This document shows positions 22,225-34,185 of a stretch of DNA of 64,000 bases, piece by piece. This DNA comes from Adenanthera pavonina (taxonomy: Eukaryota > Streptophyta > Magnoliopsida > Fabales > Fabaceae): NCBI GenBank assembly GCA_026686845.1, contig JAIVEN010000001.1:36944001-37008000 (forward strand), read 5' to 3'. Below the pieces are notes generated by a model. It did not search any database. It saw only the letters and a list, made by a program, of their open reading frames with translations, and was not told where the DNA came from. A program made the position numbers and the translations under genes. How positions within the stretch are numbered: position 1 is the first letter of the stretch; every line of letters begins with the position of its first letter.

Positions 22225-22400
22225 CGCCCAGCTTTTTTTAAAAAAGCTAATCAAGATAGCTTTTAAAATAATCTAAAATTAGATTTGTTTTAGATTTTGA
22301 TTATTTTTAAAAGTTAAAAAACACTTAAAATATTTGAAGTACTTTTTTTCAATAAAAAAGCACTTTTTTTATAAAATAAGCTGAATCAAATGCAGCCATA
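22225..22400. repeat. AT-rich hairpin region, possible DNA-transposon terminus or MITE
   Basis: AGCTTTTAAAATAATC and GATTATTTTTAAAAGTT form a stem, and the right end reads, on the minus strand, GGCTGCATTTGATTCAGCTT, like the termini of many plant Harbinger/hAT MITEs. The partner terminal repeat is not identified. If it is the far end of the Harbinger element whose ORFs lie at 17637-18650, the TBC exon would be internal to that element (speculative). Confidence 0.35.
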
Positions 22401-24425
22401 GACCACATGGCATATGCATGATTTTTCATAATATCCCTAAATACAATGTCATAGCTTGAATTATCAATTCAAGCATTAATTCCCTTTTCTTGCTCCATAG
22501 CTCCCTTGTCTTCAATGCCATTGCTTGTACTTAATGGAATTTTCATTTTGGAAGGGTGAGATTCATTGAATCTCAGTAGTAATCACTATTTATACAATCA
22601 TATTATCACATAAAGTATAAAATCATCATAAAACATCAAGTGAATACTTTTAAACATTTATGCCATAATATTTTACAAAAATTTTAGCAGAGTTTCGTTT
22701 TGTATTTTGGATATCCCAGGGTCTCAAAACCCCTCAATTAGCTCAGCCAACATTCTCAAAGCATCACAATCCATCATATCAAACAATAGGCAAGTCATCA
22801 AATTCATTGAAATCACATGACAATATAAAGCAAGAATAGGTAAATTGCTACCTTCATGCTTTCTCTTACTCCTCCACTTGATACCAATGCTCCCACTAGC
22901 TTCCTTGGGCTTCTTCAAGTCCTAATCATCAAACAACTACTCAAGCCAATAGTTCCATAACTTTATTCAAAAAGTGTTCATGAAACCCTAATTCTGAAAA
23001 AATTCACCAAAAATTCATTCCTAGCTCAAAAATGGTGAATTATACCTCTATTCCATGCAATTTTTAATGAGGAATCCAAATATGGTCTTAGAATTACCAA
23101 ATTACATCTCGAAGTATAAACAGTAGCTGGCCAAAATTTAGAGGACATTAAGAAAAATTGCTATGCTTCTTAGTTGATGGTTTCCCCTAGGTTTTATGGC
23201 ATAAAAACACCTTCCTTCTCTTCCCTAGACATGGCCAAAATCTAGATTCGAGAGAGGAGTAGAAAGTTCAAAGAAGCTAAGCCAAACTATTGCAAAACCT
23301 AAGCTAAAAGCCTTGCAAACCATAAACCACAACTTACATTTGAACCAATCTCTTCCTTCTTGCTTTTCTTCTTTTCCTTCTTCTCATGCTTCCTCTTCTT
23401 CTTACTGTCCAGACCTTTCACTCTCTCTTTCTTGGCCAATTTTTGCTAAACACTTCCCTCTCTCTTTCCACTCTAATGTTCATTCAAGAGTGAGTAATTG
23501 TGTAGATAAAGTAGGCTTCAAAATTGCCATTTGTCATTAGTATAATTTTTTTCCAAAAGTGAATACTTCAAGAAGTTGTTGTCATTAAACAATAAAATAT
23601 TTAATTTCACCATGTGATGCAGCTGCTGGACGTGCTACAAAGAGAATAAGAATCTTATCACCTTGGTTAATTAGTTATCCTAATCATGCTTACTTTTTGT
23701 GCTAAAAATAAACAACTTTTTGGAGAAGTTTTGGGACAAAAATTGGCTGCCCAAGCTGCCCCATTTCAGACACCAATAAGAGAGTTTCAAGTGTCCCAAA
23801 AGTGCTCAATTTTTCCTGGTCCAGATATATCTTGTACTGGGCAATTTTTAACCGTACCGATAAAATTATTTTTTATAGTAATTTAGCATTTTTGGGCTAC
23901 ATGACTATTCCAATTTTATTTTTATATTTTCTTAATTATCATGTCCCAAACAATGTCTATGTATGTCCAATATCATGTCCCTGTTACTTTTAATCATCAA
24001 TGGGGCCTATAATTTACTTTATCGATTTACTATTACTTTTGGAAACTCGGCACTGATTATTTCTTTTTCCTTAAATATTAACCCTTAGTGACATATACCA
24101 TTAGGCTCGTCTCGTTAAGAGCTTCATTTTGACAGTAATTTTACATATTTATAAAATTACCCCTGACCCAAGGTTAAATTATAATTTCTGAAACTTTTAG
24201 GTCATTAGGTGTAATTTCTCCAGGGGCCTTTCTCATCCATCCCACGTTTATTTTTATAAAATTAGGCACATATATGTCATTTGTATAATTCTTTAGGAGA
24301 AAAAATTGTAATTTTTCATTTTTCTGTCCAACTGGGAAAAATGACCTCTTTGCCCTTTTTCACGTAAAAATTGTGTCAACCCATTTTTGAAAATTCCTTA
24401 TGCATTTCTAGATATTTTAACTTTC
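22400..24425 (+). repeat. R1 repeat, copy a (5'-truncated, probable LTR)
   Basis: Non-coding. Shares ordered blocks with the R1 copies at 26931-29850 and, inverted, 43500-46386. These are the GAATCTCAGTAGTAA segment (about 22570), pyrimidine-rich stretches, a CTGCTGGACGTGCTAC-like segment (23620), the segment with AAATTACCCCTGACCC (24155), and a final part with CTTTTTGCCC-type sequence. It lacks the 5' portion and is abutted by LTR G at 24446. Small ORFs within are not conserved between copies. Confidence 0.65.
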
Positions 24426-24445
24426 TTGGGAAGTTACATTAGATC

Positions 24446-25977
24446 TGCTAGCTTCCCAAGAGGGGGTGGATTGGAAAGTTTGAAATTTTCTGCTAAATTG
24501 TAAAAGAGCAATAAAAGTAAAAGTTAAAGAAAAATAGAGTACTGAATATAATAGAGCCATTAGTAAGGTACAAAAAAAGAAGACGCAAAGATTTATCCTG
24601 GTTCGGTCTCTTCCTCTTAACCTATGTCCAATCTTCAAACTACCACTTAAGATTTTCCACTATCGTCCAAGAATTCAGTGGACTCCTTGCAATGTCATAG
24701 TACAACCTTATGCTCTGTTCTAAGAGCTTACAAATTCTCACTCTGCACTCTAATAAAGTGTTTCCCAAATTCCTTGTGAAATCCCCTCATAAGAAAATCT
24801 TTATTCTAAATAAAGAGAAGATTGTTTACAACAAGAGAAACTCTCTAATGTAGAGTATATATGATAGTTGAGGTGCAATAAAAGAAGTGTGAGAGAGTGT
24901 AAGGCTTTATCTAATGATTTTAACAATGTTTCAGTTTTTACAACATAAGATTGTTACCCACAACTTCAAATGAAGCTCTATTTATTGATTTATGTCTTAA
25001 CTATATGTTAGAGACAAGATCTAGCCGTTAGAGACGTTACCCAATAGTTACTCTATAAAACTAGCTATTCACCAACCGCATTTAATGCATCTGACATCCA
25101 AAGTTTGAATTTTGGGATATCAACAGACGAATTTCACAGAGATCAAAGTTAAAAACTTTAACGTTGAACTTCAAAGTTCGTTTGTTGAAAAGCAAAATTT
25201 GAATTTTGATCCTTCAAAATATTTCCCATATTAGTACATAAGAATTTTCAAGTTTAAAGTGTCTTTGTTAAGTGTGAGCAGTTGTCTCATATTGCTACAG
25301 TGCACTCAAAGTTTGAATTTTGGGGATGCAAAATTCGTCTGTTAGTGAGCAACTTGATATGGCACAAAAGTTCTTCTTTTCAAAATTTGAATTTTGAGCC
25401 TTCAAAGTTTGTCTATAGGAGGGACCTCTTATCAGACTTATACATTTTCATTCCAAAGTTAAAATTTTCAAAGTAAAAGTTTATTTGTCAAAGGGACATC
25501 AAATCAGACTTATACATTTCCATTTCAAAATTTGAATTTTTAAAACCAAAGTTTGTCTATCATAGGAACTATGAACTCTTTTTGCATTCTAATTTTAGAT
25601 GAACTTTGACATAACTTTAGACAAAATTATGCTTGACTCAAAATTTGAATTTCAACAGGCTAAAATTCATCTATCAGAAGTAACATCACTATAACTTCGA
25701 ATTTCAGTCATCAAAATTCAAATTTTCAAAGAAACATATGAAGTTTAATAGTTCAAAATTCGTCTGTCAATTAGGATTTTTCAAATTCATCACAAGTTAG
25801 CATAGGATAGTTGAAAAACACTTATTTAAGAACAGTGGGTGCAAGATCAAAGCCTTTTACTTTGTGAAGACTGTGAGAAATCCTACAAACTAATTTTGTA
25901 CTCTTTTCTTCCTAGATTTCTTTACTTGAGTTTTCTTGTACTCCTATGATATCTTCCTTCCAAGCTTTGATATCACA
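24446..25977 (-). repeat. Lone, diverged LTR G of the copia family
   Basis: Starts TGCTAGCTTCCCAAGAGGGGG and ends near GATATCACA on the plus strand, resembling the family LTR in reverse, with the same R/U5 landmarks (TTTATCCTGGTTCGGTCTC at 24592, ACCGCATTTAATGCATCTGAC at 25075). The motif array (CAACAGACGAATTTCAC, TTCGTCTG) follows. More CpG sites are decayed than in D. No gag or ORF3 flanks it and no clear target duplication is seen, so it is either a solo LTR or a truncated one. Confidence 0.7.
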
Positions 25978-26309
25978 AAAGAAAGGAAAGAATAAAATTA
26001 CTGAGAGAGGGAGAGCGATTGAAGCAATTGGAGGATGCGACAGAATGATGATAGAAAAGAAATAGGTCTAGGGTTTTCTAATGTATAAGCTTAAATATAT
26101 ATATGGGTTTTTTTTAAAAAAATACTTGAAACTTTAATTAAGATTTAAATGAAATTATAGTAAAATATCTCAGAGTTTTGGAGATACTAGGAAATCTTCA
26201 TAGAAGAAAAATTGATATTTGATTTGCTTCATAAGGAAATTTCTAATATTTAAGATTTTAATAAAATTTTGCTATTTTATCTATTTCTCTTTCTCATCTT
26301 TTTGTTGTC
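25978..26309. other. Short AT-rich stretch, nothing recognised
   Basis: Contains purine-rich and TA-repeat sequence between LTR G and the satellite-like array. No motif recognised. Confidence 0.4.
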
Positions 26310-26930
26310 ATCACACAGTGAGTCCATCCGGCATCCTCACAATAATTCGAGCTTTGTTAGAGGAATTAGGCTCAATCGGATTTCGTTTGTACCTCATTTT
26401 GGCAAAAGGCATGATATTTTTGGAAATGAATTCGAAAGCTAAAAAGAACAACATCCACTGAAATTTGTAACCTAGAGCGAGCTATTGCATTCATGCGGCA
26501 ACCCTTCAACATTTGAGCCTAGTTGGAAGAATTTGGCTCAATCAAAATATGTTTTGACCTCATTTTGGCCAAAAGAATAAAGTTTCCAAAAATGCATCAA
26601 AACACTTCAACCAAAAAAATCCCATAAATTTTCAAGTTTGAGCTTGCTAAACAGTTCATCTAACATCCCCAAAACAATTTGAACCTAGCTATAGAAATTA
26701 AGCTCTATTGGCATCCACTTGGACCTTATTTTGGCCAAAAAGCATGATGTTTCCACAAATGTCTTTGAAAGTTTGAAAGAACAAAATACCATGGAATTTG
26801 TAACCCTGAGTGAGCTAGTACGTTCATCCGGCATCCCACAACAATTCGAGCCTAGTTGGACAAATTGTCTCAATCAAAATTTGTTTTGACCTCATTTTAG
26901 CCAAAAGGACAAAGTTTCCATAAATGCATC
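26310..26930. repeat. Tandem repeats of about 165 bp, four diverged units
   Basis: Successive units share GAGCCTAGTTGGA-like, TTTTGACCTCATTTTGGCC, AAAGTTTCCA-AAATGCAT and GAGCTTGCTA-TTCAT segments. Spacing between equivalent points (about 26478, 26642, 26810) is 164-168 bp. A shorter array of the same family is at 46387-46765 in the same orientation. In both places the array ends where an R1 repeat begins. The length is in the range of nucleosome-sized plant satellites. Confidence 0.75.
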
Positions 26931-29850
26931 CTATAACACCTTACTGTTAGACTCATTTCCCATGAATTAGACTCCTTTTAAGTTTGATTATACTTGATCT
27001 TTAAGATTGAATCACATAAGAATGAAAATTAGAATTTCCAAAATTTTTAGTTACTGTTCATGTGGTAGTTTCCACTCTACTGACTGAACTTTGAAAATTC
27101 ATAACTAACTCTAGAAAAATTATTTCATAGTGATTCAAGTCTCTAAATATAGATAAAAACCTTATATACATGAAAAAAATATGAAACAGATCATTATATG
27201 GACCAATTCATACAGTTTATTTCTCAAACGTTTACTGTATATTTGCTCATTTTCTCTTCCCCAAGATTTTGGCCTTATATTTAAAAATTCATATCTCACT
27301 CTACCCTCAACCAAATCATACATTCTTTATGTCATAGGAAAGCCCTATGAGTCTAATTTCTAGATATATTTCTCTTGTACATTTATTCAACTTGTACAGA
27401 GCATAACATTAACTTAACTATTATAGGTCAGAACACTATCTCTACTGGAATAGTTTTAGGAGAAATTACATAACTCCTTCTTTATAGCTCCAAATGGTTT
27501 CAAATCAGTGGCATTCATTCCCTAAGACTTGTATCTTTACATAAATACAAATAACTGAATTTTTGGAGCCTTACACGATTTTATAGTGCCTTTTGAAAAA
27601 TCCAGTGTTCATGGTGTAAGTTCTAGTTTTTCCAGTAATTTCCAGTTTTGAATCCTAACTTCAAAATTTCACCATAAATTGTACACTTATCCAATTTAGG
27701 TGTTCTTTAGCGTTATAAAAAGCTCATTATATATAATTTTTACGAATATAAACACTCATGCATTATACCCTATTTCATATGAACAGTACCTTCGTTATTC
27801 CCATAGTGTTCCTAATTGAGCATTTCCATTCTTATCTTGGCAAAATGAGCTTCATAACATGATTACATCATCATTCCTTGTACCAAATCCATACATATCA
27901 CTCCATAATACTCAAAGGGATATAGTTACAGAAATACATGACTCATGAATTCTCATGCAATTTTATACATGGTGCCATAACAATACTATAAAATACCCAC
28001 AATTCACATAATTATCATGCTTCTTCAATCTTCTTGCCTTCTTCCTTGGTTACTTCCATGTCCTTTCCCTAGCATGGTTAGTGTTTGGAATGGTGAGATT
28101 ATGAAATCTCAGTAGCAAGTTATATGTCATGCAATTACATTATCATATACGCATAAACACTTAAATCATAGCAATTCACCCATTCAAGCATATAATAAGT
28201 CATAATGGTTCATAAAAATTTTGGCATAGTCTCTCTTTATAAAATGGACATCCAAGGGTTATGACCCTTTCATAAAAACAGCCAAACCAATCTCACAACA
28301 TCATAACAACAATATGGCAATGGGATTATAACATAGAAACCATATACAATAACATAAAGTAAGAAATAGACTATGCTACCATTATTGCTTTCCTTTGCCT
28401 TCCAACTTGATTCCAATGCTCCCACTCTCTTCTCCTTTGAGTTGTACTTCTTCCAAACACTTCCTTAAGCTTCCTTGGACCTAAACATAATACCAATGAA
28501 GCATATAAGCCACTGGTTCTTGGTACAACTTCACACAATACTCACTAAACCCTTAAATTTTCTCTTTGCTTTCTTCTTGGCTTTTCTTTGAACCAATGGT
28601 TGTTCTTAAGGTTTTGGGCCATGGGGAACTCATTTTTGGGGGTTAAAATTTTGAAATTCCATCTCTATTTATAACCCTAGTCTGACCAAAATCAAGCATA
28701 AAATGGATGAAAATATTTAGCTTCCTATACTTCAAACCACTTGCATAATCATGCTTCTAGTCTCTTATTTATGCCTTTTCCTAGGTTTATTTTACCATAG
28801 CTCAACTTTCTCTCTCAAACTCATCCATGGCTGAAACTTAAGGTGAGAGAGGAAAGGAAAAGACTCCATGAAACACTCACTAAAAGCTTGAGAAGGCAAG
28901 ATAAAGATAGTAGAAACTTACCTTTTAATTCCAGTCTTCATGCTTGCTCCTTTGCTATCTCTTTTCTCTCTTCTTTTCTCCTCTCTTCTTGCACGTTCTT
29001 GGTTGCCTTGCTTTGTCATTTTCAGACCACTCTTTCCCTCTTTCTCAAGTGTAAATGTCGGTCAAGAGAGAAGGCAAGGAGGAGACAATGATAAAAGTAT
29101 CATCGAATCATCTTATGCCATCCTTTCCTTTTTTTTTTTTTCCAAATACTTCTTAAAGAAGTATTCATAAAATCAATAAACTAATGGAATTTTCCTCAAG
29201 TGGGCAGCAGCTGAACACGTCTGAAAATGGGAGTGAAAAGAGTGATTAAATGGCTTAATTAACTTGTTAATTACTCACTTAATCACAATTACTTTTTGGG
29301 ACAAAAAGCAAGCCTTCTTTGAGAAGTTTTCTTGTTCAAAAATCAATTAAACAAATTCCATCCATGTCCCCAAGCTGCTGCACGCCTTGTGCCTAATTCT
29401 TGGCCAAAAATTGGTTCATAAAGTTTAATAGACCAAAATACCCTTTACCGATTAAACTTACCCGCACCAATTAAGTATTTTTGCCAAAATTGTCATTAAA
29501 TTGGTATAGGATTATCCAATAATTACTTTTGGTCCAAAATATTATCTAGACCCAAAATATATTTTATTAAGGTCCAATCATTGTCCTTGGATCAGTACTG
29601 TCTTTTCCTGCAGTTTACACTGACTTTTATCGGGTAAAATATTAATATTAAATTCTAATCACCTAATAAATATTATTTTGACCTTAATAAATTCCATAAT
29701 ATATTTCATTGGGTCTAACTCATTGAGAGCTTCATTGTGACTATAATTTTTCATATTTACAAAAATGCCCTTGACCCTGGGCTAATTTACAATTCTTGAA
29801 ACTTTCGAGTATAGAGAGAGGCATGACAAGCAGGGCCATATTTAAAAAAT
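26931..29850 (+). repeat. R1 repeat, copy b (probable Ty3/gypsy-type LTR, most complete)
   Basis: Begins CTATAACACCTTAC, resembling the TGTAACACC start frequent in gypsy-type LTRs, and runs about 2.9 kb without coding capacity. Contains the 263-bp 5' segment also found alone at 3441, then blocks shared with R1a and R1c (GAAATCTCAGTAGCAAG at 28108, a pyrimidine-rich part at 28950-29040, GGGCAGCAGCTGAACACG at 29202, AAAATGCCCTTGACCCTGG at 29760). No internal gag or pol is attached, so it may be a solo LTR. The class is inferred from its terminus and length only. Confidence 0.6.
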
Positions 29851-29889
29851 ACAATTTTGTCCTAGGGCCATATCATGCACTATGCCTAT

Positions 29890-30353
29890 CCAATTTAAAC
29901 AAATCACATCATGTATATCACAAACATCTCATCTAATATGAAAAGTTGTAAACTTTGTGATTTTAGTGTTAAATTAGATTATGTTGCGCTAGGATTAGAT
30001 AGCCATGGCAGTCCTATTGATATTGATTCTAATCGTATCTGCCAAACATGTTTCACATCATATACAAAATAGATTTGAAAGCGTATCACATATAGAACGG
30101 ATTTGAAAAACGTATCATATATGAAACAAATTTGAATCACGTCAATTTGAAACAAAGAAAGATTTTAATCTAACCATGTAATATATGAAAACATAAATAG
30201 ATTCATAATTGATTCTAAAATTCATAGTTCGCATGCATATAGATATTAGATTCAGACGAATTAGATAGAATATAATTCACACACATATATATATGCAATC
30301 ATCTTCACTAAAGAACTTAATTTAAACAACCATTGATGTGGCTCTGATGCCAC
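29890..30353 (-). mobile_element. Leader region and primer site of a different copia-type element H
   Basis: On the minus strand an LTR end ...CCCAACA (30354) is followed by GTGGCATCAGAGCC, a methionine-tRNA-type primer site (30340-30353), then AT-rich leader-like sequence with no gag. It is a fragment of another LTR element, class inferred from the TTCCCAACA terminus. The rest of the internal region is not present before R1b begins. Confidence 0.5.
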
Positions 30354-30725
30354 TGTTGGGAATTTCTATATACACACAGTGAAAACTCCATCAAATTCCC
30401 TCCCATGGATCCCTTAATGTTGTTTAGATTGAGGTGTAAAAAAGAATTTTACCTCTGGTGCATCCCTTTAGCATTCTTTTTGTACCGTTGGATCCTAGGA
30501 ACTGATGTGTCTGATCAGCTCCCTCTACTGGTATCACACAAATAGTGAGTCTAACTCGAATGGCTTGCTAGTACCTCTATTTGCAAATGTCCATACATCT
30601 ATGCAGTTTCACTGTTTGTCCATACAATTCCACTGTTTGTTCATACAGTTTGGTTGTTCATTCGTATAGTTCGCTATTTGTTCGTACAACCTCTGTTTGC
30701 CTGTACACTTTCTCTGTGTGAGTGT
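30354..30725 (-). repeat. LTR of element H, part left of element D
   Basis: On the plus strand starts TGTTGGGAATTTC and extends to the D insertion point, where AGTGT is duplicated. It contains repeated TGTCCATACA/TTCGTACA-like short segments (30590-30710). The LTR continues to the right of D. Confidence 0.5.
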
Positions 30726-32331
30726 TGTTGAATCAAGAGTTTGATGACTCCAAACCAACCTTCAAGAGCGTGGAATAAAGATATAAAAGGTGCCTAAAAA
30801 GTTTCAAGTGAAGAAATTCTGGATAAATCTGTGCAAAGATAGATGTAGGATGTTTAGTAGTGTTTTATTTGAGTAAAATACTTTGATTTGGTGAAAAGAT
30901 GTTTTAAAACATTGATTCTATGTTAAATCATGGAGTAATTGAAAAACACCCACCAACAGACAAAGCTTGAAAGGTTAATACCAATATGTCATAGTGGAAA
31001 TTCAAACTTTGGCTTTGGAAATTTGAATTTCGCATTGAAACCAAATAAGTCTGAAGGTAGGTTTCTCTGACAGACAAATTTTGACTTAAGAAAATTTGAA
31101 TTTTGATATGTGTCTAAAAGCAGCTTTCAGTAACAGACGAACTTTGGGTTTTGAAAATTCGAATTTCAGACAAAATGAAACTTATGAAAACTAAAGAAAT
31201 TCATATGAAATTATGTCAAAGTTCATCTGAAACCAAGTTTGGATTGAATTTCAAAATTGCTCACTGACGGACGAACTTTGAACATGAAAATTCAAATTTC
31301 AAAAACTAAGCTTGTGAGTCTGTTGCAATGATATGTTGACATACGAATGACAGTATTTATAAATTCAAATTTTGAAGTTAGTATGAAAAGAGGTCTCTCT
31401 GACAGATGAACTTTGCCCTTTGAAAATTTGAATTTTGAATTAAATGAACTATTGTGCCTTATAGACCAACTACGGACAAACGAATTTTGAGGTTCCAAAA
31501 TTCAAATTTCAAAGGCATTGTAGCAAATTGAAAATACTGTTCACGCTTAATAAAAAAAATTTCTACTTGCAAATTCGTATGTCACAATATAGAAACATTT
31601 TCCAAATATCAAAATTTGAATTTCACTTCATAACAAACAAACTTCGGGCATTCAACGTTAAAGCTGTTAACCTTTGGTTTCAGCAAAATTCATCTGTTAA
31701 CCAACCAAAATTCAAATTTTAGTATGTCAGAAGCATTAAATTCGGTTGAAGTTGTGGGTAACGAATACTTGAGACCTAAATCTATAAATATAACATCATT
31801 TGAAGTTGTGGGTAACGATTTTAACTTTGTATATACTAAAACTCTGTCAAATCATCTACTCAAAGTCTCTTACTCTCTCACTTCAATATTTTGTACTCCA
31901 ACTTTCATATTTACTCTGTTTAAGAGAGTTTAATCTTTGTAAATAATCTTATCTTCATCTGGAAGATAGATTTTCTTGTGAGGGGATATCACAAGGGATT
32001 GGGAAGCACTTTGTAAGAGTGCATAGAGTGAATGAGTGAGCTCTAGAAACAGAGCATCAACTTATACTGAGGCATTTGCAAGAAGCCCACAGAATTCTTG
32101 CAGAATAGTGGAAAATCTCAAGTGGTGACTTGGGGATTGGACGTAGGTCAAGTAGAGAGACCAAACTAGGATAAATATGAGTTTTCTTCTCTTTACTGCA
32201 ACTTTTCTAGTTTATTTACTCATACTCTGTTTTACCTTCTATACTTTGCTTTCTTCACCTTCTTGACATTTTGCAAAAAATTTTCAAGCTTCCCAATTCA
32301 CCTCCCTCTTGGGAAGCCAGCCTTACTAACA
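30726..32331 (+). repeat. 5' LTR of element D
   Basis: TGTTGAATCAAG...TTACTAACA, 1606 bp. Same landmarks as the 3' LTR (motif array, TATA at 31782-31790, CCTCCCTCTTGGGAAGCC near the end), but it lacks about 50 bp in the AACGG-rich block just before the TATA box (around 31735-31760). Confidence 0.95.
31782..31790 (+). promoter_or_regulatory. TATA box of the element D 5' LTR
   Basis: CTATAAATA, conserved with the other LTRs of the family. The AACGG block normally upstream is partly deleted in this LTR, which would weaken the promoter if that block matters. Confidence 0.6.
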
Positions 32332-32333
32332 AG

Positions 32334-32345
32334 TGGTATTAGAGC
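32334..32345 (+). promoter_or_regulatory. Primer binding site of element D
   Basis: TGGTATTAGAGC, two bases after the LTR end. One C-to-T change from the usual TGGTATCAGAGC. Confidence 0.9.
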
Positions 32346-32386
32346 CCAGATTCCTAATCAAAGGATTTCACAGTCCGGGAATTAAA

Positions 32387-34185
32387 ATGGCTGGCTTTGG
32401 AGAAAGCATATTACCAGAAGGCAATAACACAAATAGACCATCTGGCTTTAGTGGAGAACACTATAGGTACTGGAAGATGAGAATGCAAATCTATCTCCAC
32501 TCAATTGATCTGGACATCTGGTTAGTCATTCAGAAGGGAGATTTTGTCCCAATGGCTTTGGAAGATGATGGAAAATACAGAGAGAAGCCAGAAGCTGAAT
32601 GGAATGAGGAAGATAGAAGAAGAGTCTTGTTGAACTTCAAGGCAAAACACTGCTTGTTCAGTGCTTTGAATCAAGACGAACTCTACAGAGTCTCTCAATG
32701 TTCCACTGCCAAAGAAATATGGAATACCTTGCAAATTGCTTATGAAGGAACAACTAGAGTCAGGGAAAACAAACTGAATACATGCATAGGTAAATATGAA
32801 AGCTTTCAAATGGCTGAAGGAGAAAGTGTAAAAGAGCTACATAAGAGATTCACCCTCATTGTGAATCAACTGAAGAGTCTGGAAATGAGTACACTCAAAC
32901 AGAAAAGGTCAGAAAGATCCTTAGGGCTCTCCCTCTGGAATGACAACCCAAAGTAACAGCAATAGAGGAAGCCAGGGGAGAATCAAAGGCCTCTGTCACA
33001 GCTCTCTTTAGTAGCCTCGAGGAGTATGAAGGAAAAATGAAGGCTCTCAAGGAGGCTGGACAAGACAGAAAGAAGAAAGGCCTTGCTCTCAAAGTTGCTG
33101 AAGAAAAGGAAGAAGAATCTGACGATGGAGATGAGCTAGATGAAGAAACTTTGGCTTTGATGGTCAGAAAATTCGGAAGATTCTACAGCAAGAAGAGAAA
33201 AAAGGAAATCTTCAAGAAAGGAGCAGCTGGAGATAGCAAGAGAGAAGCAAAAGAGCCTGTGACTTGCTATGAGTGTAAAAAGCAGGGACATATCAAATAG
33301 GATTGTCCACAATTCCTCAGGAAGCAAGAAAAGGAAAAGAAAGCTGCAGAAAAAGGCAAGAAGAAAAGAGCATACATTTCATCAATATGGGGCAACAGCT
33401 CAGATGAAGAAGAAGATGATGAAGATGAAATTGCCAACATCTATCTCATGGCACTTGCCTCTGAAGAAGCTGAAATTCCTTGCAGCAGTGACCAAGAAGA
33501 TGAGGCATATGAATCTGAACCTTCCTATTCTAAATTACTGGATGCATTTCATGAGCTGCATGATGAGTTTGTTAAGGTTGCAAAAGAATTGAAGCAAGCT
33601 AAGAAAAAGATTAACAAACTAGAATCTCGACACAACATTTCTGAAATTACTTCTCTACCTATTACTAAATCTGTTTGCTGTAAATCATGCATCGAACTAA
33701 AGCAAACCAGCGAATATCTAGTGAAAAGCATGTCTAGGCTTACTAGAGGTAAAGATATATTGTTTGCTTTAATGGGAAGCCAAAGAATATCACATGGAAA
33801 GGCTGGACTTGGCTATGATCCTTGTGCTATAAAAGAAAAGATTAAGAAAAAAAATCAGAATGTGTACATGAGACATTTTGTGCATGCTAATAGTAATATA
33901 AAGAAAGATCATATGTCACACCACATTGAATCATATAATCAACTAAGGCATGCAAAACAAAAATATTATCTACATTGTTTTCTTCCTGCTTCTCGATCCA
34001 TCAGTCCCTTTACCACCTGTCACTTCTGTAACAAGAAGGGACATATTTCCAGTTCATGTGCTTTAAAGAAAAATGGACTTGACAGGAAGATTAAATGGAT
34101 TCCCAAAGGTACATCTATATATAGGGAAAAGACTACTGACAGAAAAGGACCCAAGCAAATTTGGGTACCTAAAAAGAAAACATGA
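32387..34185 (+). pseudogene. gag: gag of element D
   Basis: Starts MAGFGESILPEG, chosen because it is the first ATG after the primer site and begins the conserved copia gag N-terminus (FSGEHYRYWKMRM). The UBN2-type region covers residues about 30-210. A one-base deletion near 32881 shifts the frame and further damage follows at about 32940. After that come a Lys/acidic hinge, a CCHC knuckle (CYECKKQGHIK-stop-DC, Trp to TAG at 33298-33300), a Glu-rich segment, a coiled-coil-like part (ELKQAKKKINKLES) and a second CCHC knuckle (CHFCNKKGHISSSC, about 34018-34060). It ends WVPKKKT-stop, overlapping the protease frame by four bases. Confidence 0.88.

Noticed and set aside
23313..23540. Small Ser/Leu-rich ORF in R1a
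   Set aside because: Arises from pyrimidine-rich repeat sequence and is not conserved in R1b or R1c.
28843..29170. Two overlapping ORFs in R1b
   Set aside because: Same pyrimidine-rich block, low complexity, no homologous frame in other R1 copies.
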